A DNA stretch of 64,000 nt from Pomphorhynchus laevis. Lineage: Eukaryota > Acanthocephala > Palaeacanthocephala > Echinorhynchida > Pomphorhynchidae. Where the stretch lies: NCBI GenBank assembly GCA_012934845.2, contig WNNJ02002602.1, positions 1 to 64,000 on the forward strand, written 5' to 3'. The notes under the pieces were generated by a model. It had not been told where the DNA came from. It searched no databases and saw nothing but the letters and a program-made list of their open reading frames with translations. The first letter of the stretch is position 1; each line of letters opens with the position of its first letter. The position numbers and the translations under genes were made by a program. Shown in pieces: positions 31,661-44,450 of the stretch.

Positions 31661-34240
31661 TATTTTAACAACATTTTCATTTTATTTGTATCATGCATAA
31701 CATTTGAGTGTCTTTGAGTGTAACCTTTCTTCAATTTTTTTGTTCAATTACCATTCCCCAGAATTTTGGATTAATGCAGCACTTTTTTGTAGTTCAAAAA
31801 GTTGAACTAAAAATTGTTGAAGGTAAAACAATCAGCTTTGGTATTTGAAGGTAGCACCTTCTCCTACTATCTGATTTAATTTGAAATCATAAACGATTTT
31901 AATTAAATTTGCAAAATGGAATAAGAAAGTCTTTCATTAAAATTTAATTGCCAATATATCACACGAGTCGATAGATCATCAGCCAATATTAAGCAAGATT
32001 GAAACGTAAAACGTATGTATTTGATGAGTTCATCCAATTCTAAAATGTAGCGTATTGCTGTTTGCTTATAGATAGGATTAAAGCAACGTATAGTGTCATC
32101 AAAAAGTTCAATTATAATAATGACTGAACAATTAAAATAACAAAAAATAATGTTTAAGTGCAATTTTTACATCTAAAACTGATCAGTTTATACATAAAAA
32201 TCAAAAATAATAATTAATTATAATTAGCATATAAAAACTGATCAGTTTATACATAAAAAAATCAAAAATATCGATTAATTAAAATTTTTCATTTCCTCTG
32301 TTTTTAAATTTTAGTTTTTATTATTCGTTGAAAACTCTAAAATAGAAAAGTTTAACTATCACAGTCGCTAAATGACATATTCTTTAAAACGAAATAATTT
32401 CACATTTTTGTTGTTAATCCTAAGTTCAAACATTAAAATTTATCGTAAAGTTTGACATACACTTTAAGCTTTAACAATTTGATGTTTCTTAAGTTTATAA
32501 TACAAAAATTAATTATAATTTACAATAATTCATAAACATCAATTACTTTTACTCGTTTTCGATTGATTTATTTTTAGCCTTTATGATTTGTTTTACAAAA
32601 ATACTAGATTTAGTATCCTGATAAAGAATGCGATCGGTATTATCTGGATTACTTATTTCACAGGGAGTAAATTGCTTAACTTTCTAACGCTTTACATTGT
32701 AAAAAAGGTTTTACTCACGTATATCCGTTTATCTTCTAAATATACTGATCATATAGAAACGCTAATTTTTATTAATCAGTATTTCAAGCAATCTAACTTC
32801 TCTCGATCCAAATATGTTAATTGACTGAATTATGATACGTAATTTGGTGTGAAACCTGACTCAAATCTTAGCAGTTCATGCACTTTAATAACGTAAATTA
32901 AAAAACCCACATTTACGGAGGCCATTTTACTGATTAATAAATGTCCAATATAACTACTATGATAATCTTGTATGGCTTTTTAAATTCAGTATTCTCCGAT
33001 GCAGCATTAAAGATTAAAAAATTTTAATAGCACCGTTTTTCAAGTAATTATTATCTTGTCAAGTAAAAACCCTTAATTTTTGGATAAGTTTAAATATAAA
33101 CGCAAATAATTTATTGTTTAATTTAAATAGAAAAGCTATAATATCATTCTAATTAACAATTATAACTAAATCAATTATTAGATAATTAAAAATTACAATT
33201 TAATATAATTAAAAATGAATATTAATTTTTTAATATAAATTTATATATGAATGCAAATATATTGAGAAATTGGCGAGATATTTAAAAAATTAATACAATG
33301 TTTATAAATAAAACAAAATATTTAAGAGATAAATTTATTTAAGAAGCATAATTTATTATCTATTATCTCTCTTTTTTGATAAAAATGCTATATTCAATAA
33401 TGATAATATTTATTATAATTTAATAAACATTTAAAATGCTATATTTAATAATGATAATATTTTTTATAATTTAATAAGCATTTAAAATACATATTTAATT
33501 ATATTATTCGCATTTATCTAATGTATATAATTTTTTATCTCTATCTTGAGAAATTGTAAGCAATATTATTTAAGAAACACTTGCATAACTTGACCTTTAT
33601 GATTTTCTAAATTCATATTTACCAACTAAATTAATTATTTCCATTAATTTAGGCATTGAAGTGAATTACAGGTATGAGAGTAACGAACATTTCTCGTGCC
33701 TATAATTTACACTAATGCCTAACATTAGATTGGCAGGAAATCAATCTTTAACTATTTCTATTAATATAGAAGATATCATTGTTTTACTAAATAGTTATAT
33801 GGTCTTTGCTATATTTCTTGTATTGATAATGCTTTGTGAATATTACTGAATTACTTTAAACCAATTAATTATTACTCATAATTTGATAGAAAAACTATGC
33901 ACGACTAATGCTTATTTTATCATAAATGTTAAACTTTGGCTTTTAACTAACCAAATCTACATTAATATAGTAAATGCAGCTAACGAATTCTGATTTTCAA
34001 GTTGCTACAAGTATTTTTAATACATCAACAAGTAATAAATCATATTTTAAATAAGTTCAAATGTAAACTAAATCATTATTACATAATGATTTCGTTTATT
34101 ATTATAAATTATTTATTATTTCATTATTTCATTAAAAATTAAATTATAACAATTTTAGAGAAAAAATACTTAGTTGAGAAAACTAGTTTAACTAGAGGAA
34201 TATTGTGGAACTAAAAGTTTCACAATTAGAATAAGATACC
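31661..34240. other. A+T-rich intergenic DNA with short repeats
   Basis: No gene recognised. There is a 30-bp direct repeat (AACTGATCAGTTTATACATA plus following A-rich sequence) at 32178 and 32236, and a two-copy tandem repeat of about 60 bp at 33382-33490 (ATGCTATATT.AATAATGATA). Confidence 0.5.
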
Positions 34241-34249
34241 AATCAAATA

Positions 34250-34600
34250 TCATAAGAGAAAATACGTCCTTAACACGTATTTGACACCGCTGCTATGTGG
34301 GGTACAGGAGTTAGGGGGCGAGACCTGATAGCATAGCAGTTCCTCCTGATAACCTCTAATCCTTATTTTCTGATACAACGTCTGTTATTTATTAGTCAAT
34401 TCATAAAAATGACGTTTATTTTAAATTTCAATTTTTTATTTTAACTTGATTTAAATTATAGAAAATCTAAAAACAATTATTAATTTTATTATTTAATTAT
34501 TACTTTTTGATTTAGCATTATTATGTTTTGGTTAGTTTATAATTATATTATATACGTAGACTCAGTTAGCTGATTTGATTTTATTATAAACATATTTTAA
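34250..34600 (+). mobile_element. PLE 3' end with structured RNA (copy at 34 kb)
   Basis: The hairpin AAATACGT-CCTTAAC-ACGTATTT (34260-34282) is followed by CTGCTATG (34290-34297) and its complement CATAGCAG (34332-34339), then AGTTCCTCCTGATAACC and the long shared segment beginning CGTCTGTTATTTATTAGTC. Compared with the 52- and 57-kb copies, one hairpin pair is G-C instead of A-T. No RT is attached. Confidence 0.75.
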
Positions 34601-35735
34601 CTTAGAAAATTAATTTGTAGATTTTAGATCCAATGACAATAAAACCTTTGCACGCTGTGTATATTATAATATTATAATATATAAAAATATATTATAATAT
34701 ATATTTATAAATATTATATTATAAAATTATTAAAAATATTATATTACTGATAACAAACGTGATTTTATGTAAAAGACAAGACATCTTTAGCAGATAGATT
34801 AATTTAATAGATAAATTAATTATTATTTATTAATAAATTAATAAATACTTACGAAATTTAAAATTGGAATATGTGTTATTACGGTTGACTGATAAAATGT
34901 GCGAATTATTAGAAAATTTGAAGTTTATAAGAATATACGCAAAAGTTGTTGAGCTTAATACGCATTTAATTAATGTACAAGATGGTGACAAGTGCGGTTG
35001 CTTGTCAGGATTACTTGGATACAAATGACGCTGAATTCGTTTATATATAACCGCGCATAAATAGCTTTGCGATTTCTACTTGCTAACATCTATTGAACAT
35101 ATTTATAATCATAATAAATTCCAATTTATCTGGGTTACAAATTAAATGTCTTTACTAATATTAACTTATTATTGACTTGATTATTTCATGTTGATTATCA
35201 ATATAATACTGATAATTGATTTGCACATATTTACTCAGCTGATCTTTGAAATCTTTATATTTTCATTGTGGGTAAAAGGTATTTTAGAAAATACCTTTTA
35301 ATTGTAGTCTTGCTATAGTAGTGAAAGTACTATAGGCAGCAGTGTAGTAAACGACGTAAACCCATACAGCGAGATCGCAATTTTAAATCACTCTTATTAG
35401 TTTCTCTCTTTATTACTAACATCACGCCTGTGTTAGTTTGAAAATTTGTTACTGGAGGGGAAATATGGCTTCCAAACAGGAAAATTCACAGTCTTGGATC
35501 TAAGATTAATGCGATAAACCATCCCTACTGTCAGTGATCACTGCTGGGGTCATTTGTATGGGTGTTCATTGATTTCTTAAAAGAGCTCGATAAATTCTTG
35601 TGAATGTATACATCGTTAGCTCAACTACTCGATTAAGGACCTATTTCAGTTGAAATTTAGCAGCGATTATCGTTGCCGATAATTCTCAGCATTCATAGAA
35701 CAGAATATATCGGGAGTATAACTTAAACGATTTAA
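34601..35735. other. Intergenic DNA with a 13-bp-arm palindrome
   Basis: A+T-rich with no gene recognised. Positions 35273-35300 form a perfect hairpin TAAAAGGTATTTT-AG-AAAATACCTTTTA. Confidence 0.5.
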
Positions 35736-35739
35736 TTCA

Positions 35740-35975
35740 GGACTTCCGAAATTCTATGCGATTTCAATCTAAGTAGCATCAACCAAATTCAAGAACTCAC
35801 AGTATATTGTTTCGTGGGTGTTTACACGGACACGTTGATAACCGTTGCAAAATGCCGTTGAAATTTTACAAACGGCCCATTACGATCAAGCATATGACAA
35901 CTTACTTCGAGTTTTTAGCTATCAAGGAATAAAGTCATTATCGATTATCGACAGAATCAATTTAAAATGACATAT
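35740..35975 (+). pseudogene. Possible decayed LINE RT fragment
   Basis: Plus-strand frames give NLSSINQIQEL, which can be aligned with the GFRxxRSTxDQIxxLR motif of LINE RTs. About 120 bases on, YDQAYDNLLRVFSYQGIKSL resembles the catalytic motif A (FxQAYDxVxRxxLxxxLxxxGI). The frame is broken between the two. Weak evidence from two short motifs in the right order and spacing. Confidence 0.35.
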
Positions 35976-36172
35976 TTGACATTCTCTCTTTGCATGGTAT
36001 GTGCATATTGTCATGTTACAATATTTAGATTTTTATAATTCTTTATAATCCTGCGTATAAAGACGGCATCGATCAAATAAATCCTTCCCAAATTCATAAT
36101 AAAATATTATTAACTATTAAAAATAAATATAAGAAATAGCAAGAATACGAATTACTTACTGAAAACGCTTAC

Positions 36173-36610
36173 ATGACAAATATCTTATCAATTTTAAAAT
36201 TAATATCAATATTATTTTGTTTTCTTACAATTGAGGATCATGTAATTTATTCCAAATCGTATACGGATAGTAATTTGCAGTTTGTCTTTTTGGTTGGGCA
36301 GGATGCTTTAGATTCGCAATTTACTGAAAATTTGTTTCAAAGTGCAAGTTTTTTTCTTGGATGTATTGTTAAAGTTGGTCAATTTGCGATGTATCCTTTT
36401 ATGCCCAACTGATATAACATTATAAACAAATTCCTAAAGTAATTTACCTTATAAAGTCCATCACAGCTATGGCTATCTGACTTCAGGAGATCTGCGAATT
36501 CTTATAATTACTGAAAGAGAGGTTGACGATACCGATGCTGTTAAGAAGGTATCTTAATTTACATACCTTATGTTTAATCCTAATTTTCTACTCAATTCAG
36601 CATTTTTACT
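36173..36610 (+). pseudogene. Probable TRAPPC2 (sedlin)-like pseudogene
   Basis: TRAPPC2 is a small longin-fold subunit of the TRAPP tethering complex in ER-Golgi traffic. The 79-codon frame from 36173 contains QFVFLVGQ and, exactly 28 residues after its VG, GQF; in human TRAPPC2 the VG (FVIVG) and NQF (NQFIAH) have the same spacing. After a short deletion and frame change, 36438-36544 read YLTSGDLRILIITE and VDDTDAVKK, matching human FVTAGHMRFIMLHD...DGIKNF. A stop follows, then LMFNPNFLLNSAF, which resembles the MNPFYEPNSPIRSSAF end. Stops and a frameshift indicate a pseudogene; no introns are evident. The first 35 residues of the open frame do not match. Confidence 0.5.
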
Positions 36611-38929
36611 GAATTAAATCCTACATTTCACAGCTGCTTGATATTTATAAATTGGAGAAATTGTAAATAATTCGTAAATAATTTAAATATCAAAAGTCAG
36701 TGATTTAATGTATAAACACCCCACATTCAACTCAATATGATCCTTTTCAAACGTTTGATTTAAGCGGATTTGAATGCCAGAAATTTCTAAAAGATAATGA
36801 TTTTATATTGAAACGTTAACTGAGTTTTACGATGATATAAGCCGAAATATAATTTGAGATGTCTCATTGATTACTTACAGTTATGAGTGAAATGCACTTT
36901 TAGTATTCATTTTGATATGTCTTTACTATCGTTTTAAGTCGTGGCACCTTTTCATTTTTGTGTGTGGTTAACTTGCGTTATATTATATGAGCCAAGTCCG
37001 TATCGTGATTTATATAGTCCACTTCAAAGTTTACGTGAAACACATAAGTCCATAATAATTAGTAATGATTAGTATTTATTCTAATTAGGAAATTATCTAA
37101 TTTCGATTCGATTTGGAATCGATCATTTGAAATATAATGATGCTGAAAAGTTTGATGTAAATTTCTTGACGAATTTTGTTATCGTATGTGTTTTGACTTT
37201 AAATGTATAAATCGAATTTAGAATTCTTTTATTTATTTATGACAAGCTTAATTGAATCCTAAAATCAGTATTGTATAAATGCGTATATGTAAATTTTATC
37301 TGCAGTGAATCATCTACTTAATCCCTTATAAAATGTCCCGATTCATGTAATGTTCGTTATTGAAGGCTTCATTCTCTAATAAACATCAAAATTTTAAGAA
37401 TATTTATCATTCTTGGAATGATAAAAATTTTATTACAGGTAATAATATATTACTCAATATATTATCTCAAAATATATATTATCTCAAAAGCTATACTCAA
37501 TATATTAAATAAATACAGCTAAAGCCGGTCCCGTATCGCAAAGCGATACTTCATTATAGTCAATATTAATAATGTAACGAGTGGAAACCAACATAACTGA
37601 ATAACCCATCACAATCTATCATTAATCAAATCTCTACACTGGTTTCTGTATAGATGTGTGCATCAGTAGATTCCACATTTTAACAGCATGTGGTAAGTAT
37701 TTAAAATAAACGTTGTAATCGATATTACAATATATTTATATATTATATATATTAGACGCTACGCGTTGGCTATCTATTGCACATAATTTTGAGTCATTGT
37801 CTTACTGGGGTGAGTTTTGCATTGTTTGCGTTACTTTTTTCTTTTGTCACAGAGACTAATCGTTTAAAACCATGTTCGCTTTATTTGTCAATCTTCAGGA
37901 TGTTGATAATACAATAGAAATGCAACTCTCTTTCTTAACTTTAAATATATTTCGTCTAAATACCATTTTAATAAACATTTTTAAGCAAAATTATTTAATA
38001 TCGACACAAGTCTTTTACAGCAAAACGTTTATTTACACGAGCATCTTTGTTGGATCGTCTTTCTTGAATACATCCTTTTTTATGGAGGCTAGAAGTTCAA
38101 TTTATGGCAACTCATATTTGAAGCTCGTATTGTAACTGAAAATTGTATAATAGTAAAATATTAAAAAATAGTAAAATTAAAACTATTTTTATGCGTTGCT
38201 TACTTACTAGACATATGAGAGATCACACGATGGATATGTAATGCCAATATTTGCGTGATATTAAGCCTTGTAAAATATATACACTTTAAAATACGCTTAA
38301 GCGCTTTTATAATGCGGATTCTGCGAAATAAAAATACATCTAAAATGTGTAAGAATTTAAAACCCAAGATTGTGAATATAAGCTGAAAGTATTTGTATTT
38401 GAATAGAAACAAGAATTATGCAATTTATGAATTTTTGATATTTTAATGTATTATATATTTTATTTATTTAACAACAAATATGTGTTTTAATTCTTTAGCT
38501 TTGCGAGAGCTTGCATTTAGTTAGTGCTAGGAACTTATCGAATCCATTTTACGATCACTTTAAACACGCGTAAGAATTATAGTTACAAATTTAAAATTTG
38601 AATGCGTTTTTCGTTTTAGAAATGAGAAAATGAATTTTATTGATTATGAAGTTACATCAATCATAAATCAGTTGATTTGAAACCTAGAGTTTCTCCAAAA
38701 TTGGCATTACCACAAATGATCGCTGTTTTAAACATTCGTCTGATTACTGATTTCAACATTCGCCTCATAAATAAAAAAACTTTATATTATACTTTTTCCA
38801 ATATAATTTCAATTGTGATCGTATTAAAAATAAACCGAAAAGCTTAAAATATCTATCATTTTAAATAGAAAATCAATTTTTATTAAGCCCGTAACTGCGA
38901 ATAAATATTTTGGAATCGACATTTAAAGA
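36611..38929. other. Intergenic DNA, no supported gene
   Basis: An 87-codon open frame at 37872-38135 (+) is rich in F, I and L, as expected of chance translation of A+T-rich DNA, and shows no motif. A small hairpin GTATCGCAAAGCGATAC lies near 37535. Nothing else is supported. Confidence 0.45.
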
Positions 38930-38964
38930 TATAACATAACAATATTTATATTGAGTAGGAAAAA

Positions 38965-40212
38965 ATGTGTGCAAAAGTGAATGCTAAAACGCTGTCAGAG
39001 CTTCAAAGCTCAACAACGTTTGGTGATTTTCCAGCGGAATATGGTAGAAATGAACGATCTGGTTCAATTCTTTCGTCTACTGGAGACAATTCTAATCAGG
39101 TTAGTGATGTTTCGTGTTTATTAAATGCAGATAAGGGGCTACTACCCCCGATTCCAAAATTAGCTAACCTGTGCATTATCAATTAAACAAAACCAATAGA
39201 GAAACACAATCTCTTCTCAACTTTTTTGCGAAAGTTTGTAACAATTCATCCAAACAGGGTGCTGTTCAATTCAGTGAAGATTTTGGACAATACTGTAAGA
39301 GTTTCCTTCCCGAATGCCTCTTTATTAAAGGAATACAAAGATTATTTTGACAAGCACCTTTTGGACTCTGCTTCCATAACGTTGAAACCCCTTCAGTGCT
39401 CAGTTAAAAAATCTAATTTTCCATTGTTTCAAACAGAAGAAGATTTGATAACTCTGAAAAAATTGTATGGCCTCCAATCAGTGAGGCAAGTCCTAGGTAA
39501 GGGGGCGACCCCCTCCCAGTGGCTTTTGCAAATACAGATCTTGATTCCGGTCTGCTTCTTTCTAAATCGTAAGCGAATCCTTTCCTAGGATTTAACCTAA
39601 GATTCACTCTAATTGACGAAGACCGACACACATTCCCCCACTGTAACAAGTGTCACGCCTGGGGCCACTTGTGCTCTACATGCAGCAAGGCCTTGGTATG
39701 CGGTGTTTGTGGTGCTGGGGATTGTCAGTATGCTTTAAAATGGGAAAGATGTCAGCCCCTCTCTCTCATGCGCTAATTGCGGAGGGGAACATCCGGCCTA
39801 GTAAAGGCGCTGCAGAAGATTTAAAGAATATAAACAACTGTTTGTCAAGCCTAGAACCCCGATCAACTACGCCTCTGCAGCTGGTCCACCAGGTGACCAA
39901 ATGTCAAACGCTGACATCATTCAACTTCTTGGTAATCAGAAACGAGCAATTTTTTCGCAATTTCAAACAATGATTGGACCTCTATTATCCTTATTTGTAG
40001 GGACAATAGCTGCCCCCTACCTAACGAGCTAAAAACCCCACACTCCAAAAAGAGGGGGCTTCGGCCAGAACGGTCTTACCCCCAAAGGTGGGGAATATGA
40101 TCAAGGAAAAGAAGGCCTCACTGGGAAATGAAGATATTGCCCTAGGGGGCTCCGACCCTAGGATGGTGCTAGTGGCAAGGGAGGCAACCCTCTTGCACCT
40201 AGCTCTGTCTAG
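38965..40212 (+). pseudogene. LINE copy 5 ORF1, frameshifted
   Basis: Starts MCAKVNAKTLSEL and keeps the GLLPPIPKLANL motif, but a stop follows at 39184. The second piece (39226-39588) carries the RRM-like region with a frameshift after the GKGAT stretch. The knuckle region (about 39630-39800) is present but split between frames: HCNKCHAWGHLCSTC can be read only across frames. The C terminus ends at the TAG near 40212, 33 nt before ORF2. Confidence 0.75.
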
Positions 40213-40244
40213 GGGTGCTGCCCGCGTCCAACTGATCTGCCACA

Positions 40245-42683
40245 ATGGTGAGTAAACCTGAGCCTTTTTTACTGAATATTCTTCAGTGGAATTCGGGAGG
40301 TGCTTCTGCCCTTAGACTTTTATCTGGTAGAGACGCAAATGTTATAGTCCTTCAGAAGACGCTGTCTATCCGTCTCCCCCAGGACTTTACTCGATTTATC
40401 CCAAAGCAAATTTGTTCCCACTATACTCCATACAGGACTTAGGGACTCTTGACCCTAGTTAAGTGCTCTTTAAGTTCCTTCCTCTTGCTAAATTACTCTT
40501 GTCCAGCCCTTTCTTGTTTTGTACTTTCACTCATTAAGAACGGTAAACGCCTCAGTCTAGTCAACGTCCACATTTGTCCAGGAGAGATCACAAGAACCGT
40601 GACCTCCTAGATGGTATTATCGATAGCGGCTATGACATGGTACTAGGTGACTTCAATGACAGAACTGGTCGTTGGATTAATGCTGCACTCCGCAGAGCCA
40701 GGAACGGTTATATTATTCACAAAACCACCGTCCCCTACCTTTCATTGCACATCAACGAATTCACTCCTCGACTTATTACTGAATTACGAGAGGTGGTTGT
40801 TTAAACCCTCCTGCGCGGCTCAGTTGCGACAGCATCTGTCCACATCTCATGATCTAATTTGCTGGCGGATAGAAGAGGATACGCTGCTTCGGAGAAGATT
40901 CCACTTTGACCCGATCAGAGTGGCTTTCTTCCAAGCTGCTATCCAACGCTTCCCCCGAATTGGTAATGAGAGTTTAACCGAATTTAATTCCTATCTCTCT
41001 TCGCAAGCTACCGCCTTGCTTTCAACAACCTATAAAGGTCGCATTTTCAGTCCCACTTCGACGAAACTCAACGTCCTAGCTAAACTACTAAACCTCCCAA
41101 ATCTCTCTTCCTCCGCCAGACAGACCCTCTCGAATGAATACTGGCGCATCAGATATTGATTTCAGCTGAGTAAGGATAGGGCGAGCATTGCTCGTCTTAA
41201 TTCTTCTCAGTATTCCTTTTGGAAGATATTCAAGAAGGAGAAGTTTACTTGTTGGAGGGATAAAGCCTTAGGTTGGATCAGTAGTATAGGCCTTGATTAA
41301 GTTTTGGAGGAGTCACTTGCCCTACACAATTATGGAACCACACAATCTCCGCAACCAATCCCGCCTTGGGGAGACTTCAGGAGTAGAGACTTATCTGTCA
41401 CAGATATTCTCAACGCCTGGGGGCCTCTTCTTGGCACCTCTAAAACCGTCGCTCAACTCTCTTCTCGTGTCTGTCAGCTTTTGACAACCGATCAAAGAAG
41501 GGAGGTGGCCGTCACAACGATATTAGCCACCCCATCTGATGTGGTCGGCATCAACATTAGCAAGAGAATTTTTATTCTAAAAAGTTTCCGGACTCTTGTC
41601 CTATAGACCTACGGCCCATTTCGATTAAAAATTCTCTCGTCTCGATCTATGAAAAAGCGCTTGCGCGTAGAATCCGCAATCATCTGATTAGGCGAAATTT
41701 GATCCTACCTGATTTCCATGGGTTTGTCAAAGGTCGCTGGCTCCATTCAGCAGTTGGTGAAGTGCATCGGTTTTGTCAAGAGAACAGTCATCAGCTAGCT
41801 GTGGCTGTTTTCCTTGATTTTTCCGCTGCATTTGACCGCATCTCCATTCCCTTTGGTATCTATTCTCTCAGGTCCTTCGGGTTGACTGCGAGAATTGTTA
41901 ACAGAGTGGAGATACTGCTGTACACCAAGCGATTTTATTATGATGACGACCCTGATGCGCGTCAGTTCTACCTATTACGGGTGTGCCTCAAGGCTCCTTC
42001 TCTCTCCTATATTATATCTTGCTGCCTCCATCAATCTATTCAAAATATTTAAACGCGAACAACGTCTAGTGGTTTACGCTGATGACACCACAGCCCTGTT
42101 CACTGAAAGCAGGTGCAAAGACGTAGTCTCGGACATCAGCCGCTTCTTTTTAAGATTAAAAGACCAGTTGCCTAGATCCAACCTTGTTCTAAACTCCGCT
42201 AAATCGCAGGTGGTTGTCTTTCATGGCTCCCCTGCGACCAAGAAAAAACTTAAGAGACTAGCACTTTCTGCGCTCTCTTCCAAATTTGCCTCTAAAACAC
42301 TCCCTACCTTCACAAGTCGAGTAAAATACCTTGGATTCACCGTTTCGGTGAACTGATCGGCGAAAGCCGACCTGGATAGACTTAAACGTATCCTGAAGAG
42401 AGCTAGGTTGGCTCTGAAACAGGCCCAGCATCTGTCGTTGAATGGGAAAACCCAGGTGCGCCTTCAGGGTACCTGGGCTATCTCGGGATTAGTCTTCTTC
42501 TCAAGAGGACGTCTCCCAGAGCAAAGGCTAAGGTTTCTTAAGCTCCTCGTCTCTCGTTTACCCAGCATAGTCCGTGTCGATTGGATTCTTCGGGGGGGGG
42601 GTGAAAGACCCCGGGTGGTTCAATCGGAAAGCGGCGTGCTGGATTGGTTGGGGGCTCAGATCCCCATGGATTTGAGGCCATAA
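40245..42683 (+). pseudogene. LINE copy 5 ORF2, endonuclease-RT, decayed
   Basis: ATG 40245 opens FLLNILQWNSGGASAL, then a stop follows a short deletion near 40438. Further open pieces carry GDFNDRTGRW (about 40650), the RT motif FLDFSAAFDRISIPF (about 41815) and YADDTTALF (about 42074) in a different frame. The G-run at about 42593 is nine or ten G long here against five in copy 3. The C terminus ends QIPMDLRP, supporting the ancestral end seen in copy 4. Confidence 0.8.
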
Positions 42684-42898
42684 TAGGAAGAAGAAGACAA
42701 AGAAGTTGTTGATTTATTTTTTCTGTTGACTGACTGTTTCTTTTTTTGACAGACTTACTTGTTAAACGACACTTCCATTTATGTATTTTTTATTAAAAAA
42801 GTCTTATTACTATATTGAGTATCAAAATATAACATTGATCTTTTTGCTCAAATATGAATGCTTATATTTAAGATTTTTAACTATTGACTGTTTGCAAA

Positions 42899-42977
42899 TA
42901 TATAATCACCATGACAATTTTTTAAGCCTTAATCACCTATTTTTTAAGGCTTAAAAAATTGTCATGGTGATTATATA
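42899..42977. repeat. Perfect 32-bp-arm palindrome with 15-nt loop
   Basis: Positions 42899-42930 and 42946-42977 are exact reverse complements (TATATAATCACCATGACAAT at the outer end). It lies about 110 bp after the 3' end of LINE copy 5. Confidence 0.92.
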
Positions 42978-43129
42978 ATACTTACAATGATAAAAGCCTA
43001 GAGGCCGAAAAGTCAAAATAAATCAATTTTGTTTGTTCTGTGAAAAACAATTCTTTAGCTTTACTATTTAGTACTCTTGTGTGAGTCCCGGACCTCAGTA
43101 AAAAAACAAGCTTTATAAAAGCTACAAAT

Positions 43130-43945
43130 ATTTCATTATATATTTGCTAGGTCATACACGGTGACTTTCGCATTGAAAACCGGCTACAGAATCCTTCATT
43201 CATGACTTCCAATTCCATACACACTGACTACTAATTGTCCCATCGCCACAGCCGTTTTCGTTTTGCCCGCCTTCTGCCCCATATTGGTAGCCCTGGGCCA
43301 TCAGAAGGTTGACTACTAACTCTTCTTCTTTCGAAATTTGAATCGACTGAGATTCGAGCTGTCGCTCTCCGTACTTGGCTTGCGCTCTTGACTGCTCTCT
43401 GGCATGCTTATTATAGATCATGTAGTATGATATCATGAAGATCTATTGGAAGTCATGAACGAAGGATTCTGTAGCTGGTTTTCAATGCGATAGTCACATT
43501 GTGTTACCTAGCAAATATTCAATAGATAATTAAGCATCAAGAACAAAATCACCAATCCCAATTTCAATCGATCTTCATGATTTCATACTACACCATCTAT
43601 AATAAGCATTCTCGGACAATACAGTTTCTAGAGATCATGATGGAAGTTTTCATATGATGTGTAAAATCTGATAATCCGGAATTTGTAGCCTAGCAATCAA
43701 GAGCGCAAGCCAAGTACGGAGAGCCACAGCTGGAATCTAATTTCGAAAGGTGAAGAGTTGGTAGTCAGCTTTCTGGTGAGTTCGGGGCTAGCAATATGTG
43801 GCGGAAAGCGGGCGAAACGAAAATGGCTGTGGCAATGGGGTAATTAGTAGTCAGGGTGCATGGAATTGGAAGTCATGAACGAAGGATTCTGTAGCTGGTT
43901 TTCAATGCGAAAGTCACCTTGTGTGACCTAGCAAATATTTAATAG
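43130..43945. mobile_element. Large foldback / MITE-like element
   Basis: The left part (about 43130-43400) and right part (about 43680-43945) are inverted copies. Left GCTAGGTCATACACGGTGAC is the approximate complement of right GTCACCTTGTGTGACCTAGC, and CTTGGCTTGCGCTCTTGA on the left pairs with TCAAGAGCGCAAGCCAAG on the right. A further direct copy of the end segment (GGAAGTCATGAACGAAGGAT) lies inside at 43449. Open frames in this stretch are consequences of the foldback, not genes. No transposase is encoded. Confidence 0.7.
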
Positions 43946-44450
43946 ATAATTAAGCATCCATAAGAGAATCACCAGTCCCGATTTCAATCAATCTTCATGA
44001 TCTCATACTACACAATTATTTAAAATGTTCATTATATATAAGTTAGGTCCGACTGTGCGGAATTAAACAACGTTCAAGATTCCGAATGGACTTCGTAAAG
44101 TATTCAATGTAATTCCATCTAGGTCACATATGTCACCTTGTGTGACCTAGCAAATATTTAATAGATAATTAAGCATCCATAAGAGAATCACCAGTCCCGA
44201 TTTCAATCAATCTTCATGATATTATACTACACAAATATATAAAATGTTCATTATATATAACTTAGGTACGACTGCGCGGTATTAAACAACGTCCAAGATT
44301 CCGAATGGACTTCGTAAAGTATTTAATGTAGTTGCACATTTAAACTAGCTATGATCAACTAGCTACAGGCTCCATGTCACTTCTAGACGATCACTTTATC
44401 ACCGAAATGATAGAGTACTCAGCGACACTCATCAGTAGAATGAAGTATAT
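43946..44450 (+). repeat. Tandem copies of the foldback end segment
   Basis: AAATATTTAATAGATAATTA through GTAAAGTATT.AATGTA occurs twice (about 43933-44115 and about 44150-44330) in direct orientation. The last part, 44370-44445 (CATGTCACTTCTAGACGATC and CTCATCAGTAGAATGAAGTA), matches segments inside the element at 61.7-62.5 kb, linking the two loci to one family. Confidence 0.65.

Larger units (their letters stand above)
38930..42790 (+). mobile_element. Jockey-like LINE copy 5, decayed, full-span
   Basis: Isolated plus-strand copy with ORF1 from ATG 38965 and ORF2 from ATG 40245, 3' UTR and tail ending about 42790. Several frameshifts and stops are present in both ORFs. It is closer to copy 2 than to copy 3 at many positions (for example the shared TCCCACTATACTCC segment). 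Confidence 0.85.

Noticed and set aside
37872-38135. 87-codon hydrophobic frame as a membrane protein
   Set aside because: Composition is what A+T-rich DNA gives by chance; no homologue, no repeat and no supporting context.
43200-43436. 78-codon minus-strand frame as a host gene
   Set aside because: It lies wholly in the arm of a foldback element whose other arm repeats it in inverted, decayed form.
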